DNA of 64,000 bases from contig NZ_JAKDJE010000007.1 in the NCBI RefSeq assembly GCF_030454045.1, positions 1 to 64,000 of the forward strand. The letters are read 5' to 3'. The translations under genes were made by a program, and so were the position numbers. Origin of the DNA: Psychrobacter sp. (GTDB lineage Bacteria; Pseudomonadota; Gammaproteobacteria; Pseudomonadales; Moraxellaceae). This document shows positions 34,163-43,021 of the stretch, one piece after another; position 1 is the stretch's first letter; each line of letters opens with the position of its first letter. The notes under the pieces are model-generated. The model had not been told where the DNA came from. It searched no databases and saw only the letters and a program-made list of their open reading frames with translations.

Positions 34163-34996
34163 AGCAGCAATCCTTTTGTTTGATAAAAGCAGATTCGTAT
34201 AAATATAACATTTGAATGGTTGATTGGCAGTAGTAATATACTGACTTTCGATTCTAGCAAATAATACTTATCAATGTGTATTATTTAATAACTAATAGTT
34301 AGGTATGGGCTTTAGAAGTTTTTCTTGACAATAGCGGGCAAACCATCGAATATAATAGAAGTTGATTGGTCAGTGAACGGCTTCTATGATATTGCCGTGG
34401 CACTTGAAAATGATCACTACGAGCTACTTATCGGTAGTTTATGCAGTGTTATTTTCTTTGTGATGATGATATAGCACACGTAGCATTGACTACTCATAAC
34501 TATACATTGTCTCCGGACTTATCTGTCTACAATGACTAAGATAAACTTATTATTTGAACTGTGCTAAATGTAATTCTGGTAATTGTGCAAAATACGATAC
34601 AGTACTGGTTATAAAGTGCGCCAAAGCCTCTATTATAAGTTTTAGTAACTTATGCATAGTATTTGGGTATAAATATCCTGTTATCTCTACGTCTTTGCAC
34701 TCATGAATTTATTATCAGTACTTATTTATAGAAAGACTCAATAATAAGCTTCTTTCATAGGTGCGCTCGCATCTTGTCACTGTATATCGATAATCCTCCT
34801 TCGCAAAACTGACCTTACATACATTGCTGTATTTGAGTAATTTGCTGTCTTAAAAAACAACGTTACTTAAATATGATAGGCAAATATTCTTGATATGGAC
34901 AAGGATTAGCGATCATTTTATGAGTTTTGAAGTAATAGCTATATGGGGTTATCTCTTATCATAGAATAACGCAAATCCTCGCCGCAAAAAAAGGTG
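34163..34996. other. Long intergenic region upstream of ilvB
   Basis: This 834-base region between the divergent DUF4124 gene and ilvB holds no recognised gene. I note a TTG-initiated 49-codon frame at 34325-34474, a 13-residue frame at 34703-34744 rich in Leu, Val and Ile (MNLLSVLIYRKTQ) that could be a leader peptide but has no ribosome binding site or attenuator, and a weak promoter candidate TTGAAG at 34927 with TATCTC 17 bases later. The length suggests regulation of the ilv operon. Confidence 0.45.
34325..34474 (+). CDS. Doubtful small ORF (49 aa) with C-terminal membrane segment
   Basis: I do not recognise it. The frame starts at TTG 34325 just after an in-frame TAG, with no ATG, and ends at TAG 34472-34474. 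The translation reads like protein: an acidic soluble part (VDWSVNGFYDIAVALEND) followed by a hydrophobic stretch (LLIGSLCSVIFFVMMI) to the end. There is no convincing ribosome binding site. The TTG overlaps a perfect TTGACA -35 hexamer, so the bases may instead be promoter sequence. Confidence 0.15.
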   Translation: MTIAGKPSNIIEVDWSVNGFYDIAVALENDHYELLIGSLCSVIFFVMMI

Positions 34997-36829
34997 ATGA
35001 CAGTGACGCAAACCACGCAAAGTCCGAATATGACGGGACATACCCAAACGGGTAATGCCGCCAAAAATTTTGAAGAAAAGCAACAACGTCTTGCAGAAGG
35101 CAGCGCTCAGCCTGTGATGCTATCGGGCGCTGAAATGCTGGTACAAGCGCTGACAGACGAAGGTGTCAAATATATCTTTGGTTATCCAGGCGGTGCCGTT
35201 CTACACATTTATGATGCGCTATTTCAGCAAGAAGCCATTGAGCATATCTTGGTGCGTCATGAGCAAGCGGCAGGACACATGGCAGATGCTTATTCACGAG
35301 TCACTGGTGAGACGGGTGTTGTATTGGCAACCTCAGGCCCTGGTGCCACCAATACGGTTACTGCTATTGCGACCGCCTTTATGGATTCAGTACCGATGGT
35401 CGTGATTTCAGGTCAGGTGCCAAGTAGTCTAATCGGTGAAGACGCTTTCCAAGAAACGGATATGGTGGGGGTATCGCGTCCGATCGTTAAGCATAGCTTC
35501 CAAGTGCGCCATGCTAGCGAAATTCCGATGATTGTCAAAAAGGCCTTTTATATTGCACAGTCTGGCCGACCAGGTCCTGTCGTTATTGATGTGCCAAAAG
35601 ACATGACTGCGCCTAGCGAAAAATACGCGTATGAGTATCCAGAAGAGGTGTTTATACGCTCATACCAACCTTCACTCAAAGGCCATAGTGGTCAGATCAA
35701 AAAAGCGGTCGAGACACTACTATCTGCCCAGCGTCCAGTGGTTTATGCAGGTGGCGGCGTTATTTGGAGCAATGCTCACGAAGAGTTGACTGATCTGGCT
35801 CATCGCCTTAATTTACCAGTGACCAATACATTGATGGGTCTTGGTGCATTTCCTGGCTCTGATCGTCAGTTCCTAGGTATGCTTGGTATGCATGGTACTT
35901 ATGAAGCCAACATGACTATGCATCATGCCGATGTTATTTTGGCAGTGGGTGCGCGTTTCGATGATCGCGTCACCAATAATGTCAAAAAATTCTGTCCGAA
36001 CGCGACGATTATCCATATCGATATCGATCCTGCGTCGATTTCAAAGACCATCCTTGCGCACATTCCTATCGTTGGTGATGTAAAATCTGTCTTAACCGAT
36101 ATGCTAGAGATCGTTGGAGAAGAAAAGCAGCTAGAGCAACACGCACTGCTAGATTGGTGGTCACAGATCAATGAATGGCGCAAGCGTCATGGTCTACGTT
36201 ATGATACCAGTACAGATAATGGTATCAAGCCACAAGGCGCAATACAGGCACTATGCAAAGTCACAGATGGCAATGCGATTATCACCAGTGATGTCGGTCA
36301 GCACCAAATGTTTGCAGCCCTTTACTATACTTACAATGAGCCTCGTCAATGGTTGAATTCAGGTGGCCTAGGTACGATGGGTGTTGGTTTGCCATATGCC
36401 ATGGCAGCCAAGCTTGCCAATCCAGAGCGTGATGTGGTGTGTATCACAGGCGAAGGCTCTATTCAAATGAATATCCAAGAGCTATCAACCTGCTTGCAGT
36501 ATAACTTGCCAGTTAAAATTCTAAATTTAAATAACGCACAGCTAGGTATGGTGAAGCAGTGGCAGGACATGCTGTATGAAGGTCGCCATGCACAGTCTTA
36601 TATGAACTCCTTGCCAGATTTTGTCAAATTGGCTGAAAGTTATGGTCATGTCGGTATCAAGATTACTGACCCTGCAACGATGGAAGAGCAGTTGGCTGAA
36701 GCGATGGCCATGAAGGACAAGTTGGTATTTATCGATGTTTATGTCGATCGTAATGAGCATGTATATCCGATGCAAATCGCTGGACAAGCCATGCGTGATA
36801 TGTGGTTAACAAAAGGGGAGCGCACCTAA
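34997..36829 (+). CDS. ilvB: Acetolactate synthase, large (catalytic) subunit
   Basis: This ThDP enzyme condenses two pyruvates, or pyruvate and 2-ketobutyrate, in the first common step of valine, leucine and isoleucine synthesis. The 610-residue protein has the catalytic Glu89 in RHEQAAGHMA, the FGYPGGAVLHIYDAL segment before it, and the ThDP motif from GEGSIQMNIQEL to LNLNNAQLG. The first ~40 residues are a polar extension. Starts at ATG 34997, GTG 35003 (better ribosome binding site spacing) and ATG 35117 (family-like MLSGAEMLVQAL) are all possible. It overlaps ilvN by one base. It could equally be named ilvI. Confidence 0.96.
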   Translation: MTVTQTTQSPNMTGHTQTGNAAKNFEEKQQRLAEGSAQPVMLSGAEMLVQALTDEGVKYIFGYPGGAVLHIYDALFQQEAIEHILVRHEQAAGHMADAYSRVTGETGVVLATSGPGATNTVTAIATAFMDSVPMVVISGQVPSSLIGEDAFQETDMVGVSRPIVKHSFQVRHASEIPMIVKKAFYIAQSGRPGPVVIDVPKDMTAPSEKYAYEYPEEVFIRSYQPSLKGHSGQIKKAVETLLSAQRPVVYAGGGVIWSNAHEELTDLAHRLNLPVTNTLMGLGAFPGSDRQFLGMLGMHGTYEANMTMHHADVILAVGARFDDRVTNNVKKFCPNATIIHIDIDPASISKTILAHIPIVGDVKSVLTDMLEIVGEEKQLEQHALLDWWSQINEWRKRHGLRYDTSTDNGIKPQGAIQALCKVTDGNAIITSDVGQHQMFAALYYTYNEPRQWLNSGGLGTMGVGLPYAMAAKLANPERDVVCITGEGSIQMNIQELSTCLQYNLPVKILNLNNAQLGMVKQWQDMLYEGRHAQSYMNSLPDFVKLAESYGHVGIKITDPATMEEQLAEAMAMKDKLVFIDVYVDRNEHVYPMQIAGQAMRDMWLTKGERT

Positions 36830-37326
36830 TGCAACAACAACATCTGATTTCGGTATTGATGGAAAACGAAGCGGGTTCGTTGTCGCGTCTAGTCGGTTTG
36901 TTCTCACAACGTGGCTACAATATCGAAACGCTCAACGTCGCGCCTACTGATGACCCAAGCATTTCACGCTTGACCTTAACGACCATTACGTCACCAGAAA
37001 GAATTGAACAAATCACCAAACAATTGCATAAATTGATTGAAGTGGTTAAAGTGCATAATCTGACAGAGAACGTACACGTCGAGCGTGAATTGATGCTCAT
37101 CAAAGTACGAGCAACTGGTAGCATACGCGAAGAAGTAAAACGCAGTGCAGATATCTTCCGTGCGCAGATTGTCGATGTGAATGCCAACTTATATACGATT
37201 CAAATCGTTGGTGACAAAGCCAAGCTTGACGGTTTTATCGATGTGCTTGGACGTGAGCGTATTATGGAAGTGGTTCGCTCGGGTGTGATTGGTATTGCCC
37301 GCGGTGAGAAAACCCTTAGCACCTAG
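36829..37326 (+). CDS. ilvN: Acetolactate synthase, small (regulatory) subunit
   Basis: The small subunit stimulates the catalytic subunit and confers valine feedback inhibition. The 165-residue protein has an amino-terminal ACT domain (ISVLMENEAGSLSRLVGLFS near 6-25, then RGYNIETLNVAPT) and a carboxy-terminal domain. Its length matches IlvH. I start it at ATG 36829, eight bases after AGGGGAG; the frame is open upstream inside ilvB. TAATG overlap indicates coupling. ilvH is an equivalent name. Confidence 0.96.
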   Translation: MQQQHLISVLMENEAGSLSRLVGLFSQRGYNIETLNVAPTDDPSISRLTLTTITSPERIEQITKQLHKLIEVVKVHNLTENVHVERELMLIKVRATGSIREEVKRSADIFRAQIVDVNANLYTIQIVGDKAKLDGFIDVLGRERIMEVVRSGVIGIARGEKTLST

Positions 37327-37465
37327 ACTTAATGCCCAAATATCCTATTTTATTGAAGAACTATTTATCTAAATCAACAAAGCGCTTATCTTAATCACTA
37401 TCTTGATTACAGTATAAGCGTCTACTATCCATGGTAAGCCATGATTGAGGACAAGGACTCTATTT

Positions 37466-38482
37466 ATGAACGTTTTTTATGACAAAGATTGTGATCTATC
37501 AATTATCCAAGGTAAAAAAGTGGCCATTATCGGTTATGGTTCACAAGGCCATGCGCACGCGCTTAACTTACAAGACTCAGACGTTGATGTAACGGTTGGT
37601 CTACGTGCTAATTCAGGCTCATGGAAAAAAGCTGAAAATGCGGGCCTAAAAGTTGCTGAAGTCGAAGAAGCGGTAAAAGCTGCTGACGTTATCATGATTT
37701 TGACACCTGATGAGTTCCAAAAAGAGCTTTACAACGATGTCATTGAGCCAAACATCACAGAAGGCGCGACCCTTGCATTTGCCCACGGTTTTGCTATCCA
37801 TTATAACCAAGTAGTGCCACGTAGCGACCTTGACGTGATCATGGTAGCACCAAAAGCACCAGGTCACACCGTACGTTCAGAGTTCACCAAAGGTGGCGGT
37901 ATTCCTGACTTAATCGCCATCTACCAAGATGCTTCAGGTCAAGCTAAGCAATTAGCATTATCTTACGCTGCTGGCGTTGGTGGTGGTCGTTCAGGTATCA
38001 TCGAAACCACGTTCAAAGACGAGACTGAAACCGATCTATTCGGTGAGCAAGCGGTTCTTTGTGGCGGTGCGGTTGAATTGGTAAAAATGGGCTTTGAAAC
38101 CCTTACTGAAGCAGGCTACGCGCCAGAAATGGCTTACTTTGAGTGTTTACATGAGCTAAAGCTTATCGTTGACTTAATGTATGAAGGCGGCATCGCTGAC
38201 ATGAACTATTCAATCAGTAACAACGCTGAATACGGCGAATATGTGACTGGTCCTGAAGTTATCAATGAGCAGTCTCGTGAAGCCATGCGTAATGCACTAA
38301 AACGCATCCAGTCTGGTGAATACGCAAAAATGTTCATCTCTGAAGGTGCGACCAACTATCCATCAATGACAGCTCGTCGTCGTAACAATGCAGCGCATGA
38401 GATCGAAACCACAGGTGCCAAATTGCGCGCTATGATGCCTTGGATTGGTGGCAACAAAATCATCGATAAAGACAAAAACTAA
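37466..38482 (+). CDS. ilvC: Ketol-acid reductoisomerase (class I)
   Basis: IlvC rearranges and reduces acetolactate or acetohydroxybutyrate with NADPH. The 338-residue length is that of class I enzymes. It shows the Rossmann motif GYGSQGHAHALN at 23-34, and the knotted carboxy-terminal domain (ETDLFGEQAVLCGG, YFECLHELKLIVDLMYEGG) with its metal-binding Asp and Glu. ATG 37466 follows AAGGA; a TTG seven codons earlier is in frame but unlikely. It lies 139 bases after ilvN and has its own terminator. Confidence 0.98.
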   Translation: MNVFYDKDCDLSIIQGKKVAIIGYGSQGHAHALNLQDSDVDVTVGLRANSGSWKKAENAGLKVAEVEEAVKAADVIMILTPDEFQKELYNDVIEPNITEGATLAFAHGFAIHYNQVVPRSDLDVIMVAPKAPGHTVRSEFTKGGGIPDLIAIYQDASGQAKQLALSYAAGVGGGRSGIIETTFKDETETDLFGEQAVLCGGAVELVKMGFETLTEAGYAPEMAYFECLHELKLIVDLMYEGGIADMNYSISNNAEYGEYVTGPEVINEQSREAMRNALKRIQSGEYAKMFISEGATNYPSMTARRRNNAAHEIETTGAKLRAMMPWIGGNKIIDKDKN

Positions 38483-38524
38483 TTCGATACTGGCCAGATA
38501 AAGCGTTTTATAGAGTGTTAAGTT

Positions 38525-38557
38525 ACCCGTGTTATCACCAGATAGCACGGGTTTTTT
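38525..38557 (+). terminator. Terminator of the ilv operon
   Basis: Twelve-base arms ACCCGTGTTATC and GATAGCACGGGT (one G-U) with a 4-base loop, followed by six T and ATG. Confidence 0.92.
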
Positions 38558-38728
38558 ATGCATTGCGCTTAATAGTATTAACACCCTTATAGATACTGGT
38601 TGAAAATCGATAGCGACTGCCCAATATAAGCAGGCATCTCTACATTAGCCAACAGGCTTTTAGGGTGCTCGCTTATCCTTGGATCATCAAAGAGACGGAT
38701 CCTCTTCTTATTTTTTATAGATTACAGG

Positions 38729-39163
38729 TTGTATGCTGTGCAAATATCTTATCCAGACTGGCTAACGCCGCAATTCGTATATATTACTCTTAGTGCTGTG
38801 GTAGCAGTTTTAATTTGGATAGAAGGAGAGATGCTCAAAAAAACTGAGGGTAAACTACCCAAGTCTAAGTTTTTTCAAATCAGCTCACTGCTAGATACAG
38901 TCTGGTTTTTCATCTCTGTCATTGTTCTTTATGTGATCGATTTGGCGCCGCTTGCGATTGCCGTTCCTGCTGCCTATGGCATTTACACGACGTTTGGTTG
39001 GGTCTATGGCACGCGATTGTTGAAGCGTCGAGGCGTTCCTGATTCTCCAAAAGACTTGGTCATACCAGCCAAATATATTGCTTATAGCCAATCGTTTTCA
39101 CTGATATTTTTTGGATTATGCCTGCTTGTACTGAGTTCATCATGGTTGCCAATATTGCAATAG
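38729..39163 (+). CDS. Four-helix membrane protein of unknown function
   Basis: I do not recognise this family. The 144-residue product has about four membrane segments (residues 15-32, 52-70, 74-92, 117-137) joined by basic loops (LKKTEGKLPKSK, GTRLLKRRGVPDSPKD), with both ends probably on the cytoplasmic side or short. The only long frame begins at TTG; an in-frame GTG three codons later gives a better distance from the AGG upstream. It stands alone between the ilvC terminator and the cold-shock gene. Confidence 0.7.
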   Translation: MYAVQISYPDWLTPQFVYITLSAVVAVLIWIEGEMLKKTEGKLPKSKFFQISSLLDTVWFFISVIVLYVIDLAPLAIAVPAAYGIYTTFGWVYGTRLLKRRGVPDSPKDLVIPAKYIAYSQSFSLIFFGLCLLVLSSSWLPILQ

Positions 39164-39530
39164 GCGATGACAAATATTTTCTTTTATCGTTATAATTTTT
39201 CTTAATCTAACAGTTTTGCATCTCATCAAGATGATTGTTGAAACGTATGGAATTTATTTAATATCAATAGGATATGATATTTTTCAGTGATCATTTTGAT
39301 ATGCAATAATAATTTGAATTTATTTACAAAAATCATCAATTAAGACTGTTACCTGCATAGAAAACTGTTATAATCAAGATGTACTCAGAGAGTTTGAGGC
39401 GAAAAATTCGAATTTTCTATTAGATTATTTTGGAGTTTCGCTGCGGCATTTGTCTAAAAATGCATGGGTATATATCAATTAATCGGTGATGACGAAAGTC
39501 TCGCCAACAGTTAAAGAGTCAGGAAAATTT
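39164..39530 (+). other. Cold-shock gene promoter region and long leader
   Basis: This 367-base gap contains an extended -10 promoter candidate (TGTTATAAT, TATAAT at 39369-39374). Transcription from it would give a leader of about 150 bases before the cold-shock ATG, close to the 159 bases of E. coli cspA mRNA, where the leader works as a thermosensor. A near-palindrome GAAAAATTCGAATTTTC lies at 39402-39418 inside this leader. I did not find the E. coli cold-box sequence. Confidence 0.6.
39369..39374 (+). promoter_or_regulatory. Extended -10 promoter candidate for the cold-shock gene
   Basis: TATAAT preceded by TGT gives an extended -10 element. The hexamer 17 bases upstream (CTGTTA) is a poor -35, as allowed for extended -10 promoters. 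Confidence 0.6.
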
Positions 39531-39743
39531 ATGTCAGATAAAGTTGAAGGCACTGTAAAGTGGTTTAATGAAGCTAAAGGTTTTGGTTTTATCGCTCAAG
39601 ACAACGGCGGACAAGACGTATTCGCTCACTACAGCGCTATCCAAGGTAACGGTTTCAAAACGCTAGCCGAAGGCCAAAAAGTGTCTTTCATCTTAGGTGA
39701 GGGCAAGAAAGGCCCACAAGCTGAGCAAATCGAAGCTCTTTAA
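39531..39743 (+). CDS. Cold-shock protein, CspA family
   Basis: A nucleic-acid chaperone that melts mRNA structure in the cold. The 70-residue single cold-shock domain has the RNP1 motif KGFGFI (about residues 16-21) and the RNP2 motif DVFAHY (about 29-34). The frame is open from 39486, but the family start MSDKVEGTVKWFNEAKGFG is at ATG 39531, preceded by AGGAAA. The upstream part would be leader. A strong terminator follows. Confidence 0.97.
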   Translation: MSDKVEGTVKWFNEAKGFGFIAQDNGGQDVFAHYSAIQGNGFKTLAEGQKVSFILGEGKKGPQAEQIEAL

Positions 39744-39859
39744 TTTCATCTATTATTGAGTTGGTTGACTATCAGCTGGCTTGATAAAGAGAATACAAAT
39801 AAGCATCGACTACTTTGTTTGTTAGAACAATAAAAATATTGTATCGACTTTAAAAAAAG

Positions 39860-39886
39860 GCAACCTCTTATCAGGTTGCTTTTTTT
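39860..39886 (+). terminator. Terminator downstream of the cold-shock gene
   Basis: GCAACCT and AGGTTGC arms with a 6-base loop, an A-tract on the left and seven T on the right, followed by ATG. Confidence 0.92.
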
Positions 39887-39972
39887 ATGTTCCGGTATCT
39901 ACGATCAAATGCTTCTTCCTATCTTTTATACTCATCACTTTATGCTAAAACAACAATAAATAAGGTTCAATT

Positions 39973-40536
39973 ATGAAATGGGATACTTGGTTTTCAATTG
40001 ACTGGCAACAGCTGTTAGGCATTTCATTGTCTGCGGTGGGTTTCTATATAGGTTTGATGCTTTTTACCCGACTGATGGGTCTGCGCAGCTTTTCCAAACT
40101 ATCAAGTCATGATTTTGCCATGACAGTTGGTATTGGTAGTATATTGGCATCGACTGTATTGGCGGATAAACCATCGTTACTCCAAGGACTGTTTGCGGTT
40201 GCGGTATTGTTTTTGATTCAAGGTGCTATCTCAATATTGAGGCGCAAGATTAAACCTCTAAAAGCGCTGATAGACAATCGTGCCATCATACTCATGGCAC
40301 ATGGCGAATACTTCTCAGACAACTTAAAAGAAGCGAATCTTACGACCAGCGATGTTCAAGAAGTGCTGCGCAAAAATGGCATCAAAGCCAAAACTGAAAT
40401 ATTTGCGGTCATTATGGAGACCACAGGAGATATGAGTGTCATCAAAAACAATGATGTAACTCCTGACTGGGCGTTGTTTGATGACATACGTGACAGTGAG
40501 TTGTTAATGAGCTCTAGCAAAGACAGCGACATATAG
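39973..40536 (+). CDS. DUF421 (YetF-like) membrane protein
   Basis: Members of this family have an amino-terminal set of three membrane helices and a cytoplasmic YetF domain; their role is not established. The 187-residue protein shows helices at about 14-34, 48-64 and 70-85, and the conserved RLMGLRSFSKLSSHDFAMTV motif between them. The carboxy-terminal domain has the LTTSDVQEVLRKNGI and VIMETTGDMSVIK segments. AAGG precedes the ATG. No operon partner is seen. Confidence 0.88.
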   Translation: MKWDTWFSIDWQQLLGISLSAVGFYIGLMLFTRLMGLRSFSKLSSHDFAMTVGIGSILASTVLADKPSLLQGLFAVAVLFLIQGAISILRRKIKPLKALIDNRAIILMAHGEYFSDNLKEANLTTSDVQEVLRKNGIKAKTEIFAVIMETTGDMSVIKNNDVTPDWALFDDIRDSELLMSSSKDSDI

Positions 40537-40991
40537 CTGTTGGGTTCTTCGCGACTACTATCAGTTGAACCCTAGGAAATAAATAATAACAAAATATTAA
40601 ATAAACATACCATTGAGAGTGCTATAAAGAGGAGGGCTCTTAAGGCTATTATCAAAGGAAAATCACCAGATCACGTGTTTATAAACTATTTATTATAGAA
40701 TAGTGACAAATTTATGACGCATTATTCACGGCGTTGTCTTGACCTTATTAGCATGCTGACGCAAGATACATAGGTCTGATAATAACGGTTGGCTTAGCTT
40801 TAGCAGATTTTATTAGTCATTAGGACGCGGCAATACTATTTTGAGTATTTGCTTATTTTTCTTAATTAATCATACATCTGTTGATATAGTAATAACCTTG
40901 AGCAGTATTTTGAACGACAATTTGAACCACAAAGAAAATTTGGTTCTTAACTGATATTTTTTAACTCATAACATTAATAAACGAGGAACGT
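40537..40991 (+). other. Intergenic region upstream of etfB
   Basis: This 455-base gap has no ORF I would support and no clear promoter. A short hairpin GAACCA/TGGTTC lies near 40923-40945, overlapping an imperfect direct repeat (TTTTGAACGACAA / TTTGAACCACAA). Confidence 0.4.
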
Positions 40992-41741
40992 ATGAAAGCA
41001 TTAGTAGCGGTCAAGCGTGTCATTGATTATAACGTGAAAGTTCGTGTAAAAGCTGATAACTCTGGCGTTGATCTATCAAACACTAAAATGTCAATCAACC
41101 CTTTTGATGAGATTGCAGTAGAAGAAGCGGTTCGTCTAAAAGAAGCTGGTGTGATTGATGAGATTATTGTGGCATCAATTGGTCCAAAAGAGTCACAAGA
41201 GCAAATTCGTGCAGCCCTAGCACTGGGTGCTGATCGCGGTCTTTTGGTTGTCAGCGATGAAAAACCATATCCATTGCAAGTTGCCAAAATTCTAAAAAAT
41301 ATCGCTGAAACTGAAAGCACTGATATTATCTTGCTGGGTAAACAGGCGATTGATGATGACAATAACCAAACGGGTCAGATGTTAGCGGCATTGATGGGTA
41401 TCGGTCAGGGTACGTTTGCATCAGAAGTGAAGGTTGAAGGCGATAAAGTCAACGTCACGCGTGAAATCGATGGCGGTCTGCAAACCGTTGCGCTTGACTT
41501 GCCAGCTGTTATTACAACTGACCTACGTTTGAATGAGCCACGTTATGCAAAATTGCCTAACATTATGAAAGCGAGGAAAAAACCACTTGATGAGAAAACG
41601 CCAGCCGATTTTGGTGTTGACATGACCTCTAAGCAAGAAATTATTAAAGTCATGCCACCTGCTGAGCGCAAAGCTGGTATTACAGTAGCCTCAGTTGATG
41701 AGTTGGTCGATAAGCTAAAAAATGAAGCAAAAGTCATTTAA
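40992..41741 (+). CDS. etfB: Electron transfer flavoprotein beta subunit
   Basis: EtfB holds AMP and pairs with EtfA to carry electrons from acyl-CoA and other dehydrogenases to ETF-ubiquinone oxidoreductase. The 249-residue protein starts MKALVAVKRVIDYNVKVRV, has the conserved NPFDEIAVEEAVRLKE segment and the signature LRLNEPRYAKLPNIMKARKK near residues 178-197. The ATG follows ACGAGGA. etfA follows after 142 bases. Confidence 0.98.
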   Translation: MKALVAVKRVIDYNVKVRVKADNSGVDLSNTKMSINPFDEIAVEEAVRLKEAGVIDEIIVASIGPKESQEQIRAALALGADRGLLVVSDEKPYPLQVAKILKNIAETESTDIILLGKQAIDDDNNQTGQMLAALMGIGQGTFASEVKVEGDKVNVTREIDGGLQTVALDLPAVITTDLRLNEPRYAKLPNIMKARKKPLDEKTPADFGVDMTSKQEIIKVMPPAERKAGITVASVDELVDKLKNEAKVI

Positions 41742-41883
41742 TTATTTGACGCTTCGTTACGGCATATCTTGTATAAAGCTCTAGCAGTAGATAGTTTAAT
41801 ATTTTGAAAAAAACTCGCTCGAATAGCTTTGTACACACACGATCGCATGAATTGATAATACGAATAAATAAAGGATTAAAACC

Positions 41884-42816
41884 ATGGCAATTTTGGTATA
41901 TGCAGAACATGACAATGCCAGTCTAAAAAAGGCAACTTTGAACACCATCGCTGCTGCTAAGCAAATCGGTGATGACATCCATGTATTGGTTGCTGGTAGT
42001 GGCGCGCAGGCCGTTGCTGATGAAGCAGCAAAAGTAGAAGGCGTGACAAAAGTACTCTTGGCTGATAACGCGGCCTATGAGCATCAATTGGCAGGCAACG
42101 TTGCACTATTGGTTGCTGATGTCGCTGGTGATTATAGCCATATCCTAGCAGCTGCGACTACGACTGGTAAAAACTTTATGCCACGCGTTGCCGCATTACT
42201 TGACGTCAGTATGCTGTCAGAGATCTCAGGCGTAGTAGATGCGCAAACGTTTGAGCGTCCAATTTATGCAGGCAATGCAACGGCAACCGTTAAAACGTCT
42301 GAAGATAAAGTTGTGCTAACCGTACGTACGACCGCGTTTGATCCAGTAGCAAGCGAAGGTGGCTCGGCGACGGTTGAGACTATTGACAGTGTGCAAGAGA
42401 CGGGGAAAGCAAGCTTTGTCAATGAAGAGATGGCGCAATCTGACCGTCCAGAATTGACATCAGCTGGTATCGTTGTCTCTGGTGGTCGTGCATTGGCAAA
42501 CGGTGAAAACTTCACCAAGTACATCGAGCCATTAGCTGACAAGCTAGGCGCTGCGGTTGGCGCATCACGTGCCGCTGTGGATGCAGGCTATGTACCAAAC
42601 GATATGCAGGTCGGTCAAACCGGTAAGATCGTTGCGCCGCAGCTATATATCGCAGCTGGTATCTCAGGTGCAATTCAGCATTTGGCCGGTATGAAAGACT
42701 CTAAAGTCATCGTAGCGATCAATAATGACCCAGAAGCGCCAATCGCTAGCGTTGCTGATTACTTCTTAGAAGCAGATTTGTTTGAAGCGCTTCCTGAGCT
42801 TACTAGCAAGGTTTAA
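41884..42816 (+). CDS. etfA: Electron transfer flavoprotein alpha subunit
   Basis: EtfA binds the redox-active FAD. The 310-residue protein has an amino-terminal domain and the carboxy-terminal FAD-binding domain with VSGGRALANGENF, GASRAAVDAGYVPNDMQVGQ and the family signature LYIAAGISGAIQHLAGMKDS plus INNDPEAPIASVADY. An AAGGA ribosome binding site precedes the ATG. It closes the etfBA pair and is followed by a terminator. Confidence 0.98.
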   Translation: MAILVYAEHDNASLKKATLNTIAAAKQIGDDIHVLVAGSGAQAVADEAAKVEGVTKVLLADNAAYEHQLAGNVALLVADVAGDYSHILAAATTTGKNFMPRVAALLDVSMLSEISGVVDAQTFERPIYAGNATATVKTSEDKVVLTVRTTAFDPVASEGGSATVETIDSVQETGKASFVNEEMAQSDRPELTSAGIVVSGGRALANGENFTKYIEPLADKLGAAVGASRAAVDAGYVPNDMQVGQTGKIVAPQLYIAAGISGAIQHLAGMKDSKVIVAINNDPEAPIASVADYFLEADLFEALPELTSKV

Positions 42817-42950
42817 TGGATAGTCACAGAGTTACTAAACGGCTACGGCGTTATTCTCATTAGATGTACTACTTGTACAATCTGCAGTCGGCTGCCTTGT
42901 ATTCGTTTTAGACTTCTTTGACTATATTAGTAGTAGACAGATAATAAAAC

Positions 42951-42979
42951 CCCACTATCAATTGGTAGTGGGTTTTTTT
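42951..42979 (+). terminator. Terminator downstream of etfA
   Basis: CCCACTA and TAGTGGG arms with an 8-base loop and seven T, then ATG. An AAAA tract lies on the left, so it may also act on the convergent minus-strand gene. Confidence 0.9.
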
Positions 42980-43021
42980 ATGCTTGATAGATTGAGTTTT
43001 GATAGTAGTTATGAATGGAGG

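Noticed and set aside
34703..34744. Leu/Val/Ile-rich 13-residue leader peptide for ilv attenuation
   Set aside because: No ribosome binding site and no terminator/antiterminator pair between it and ilvB; kept only as a note in the region entry.
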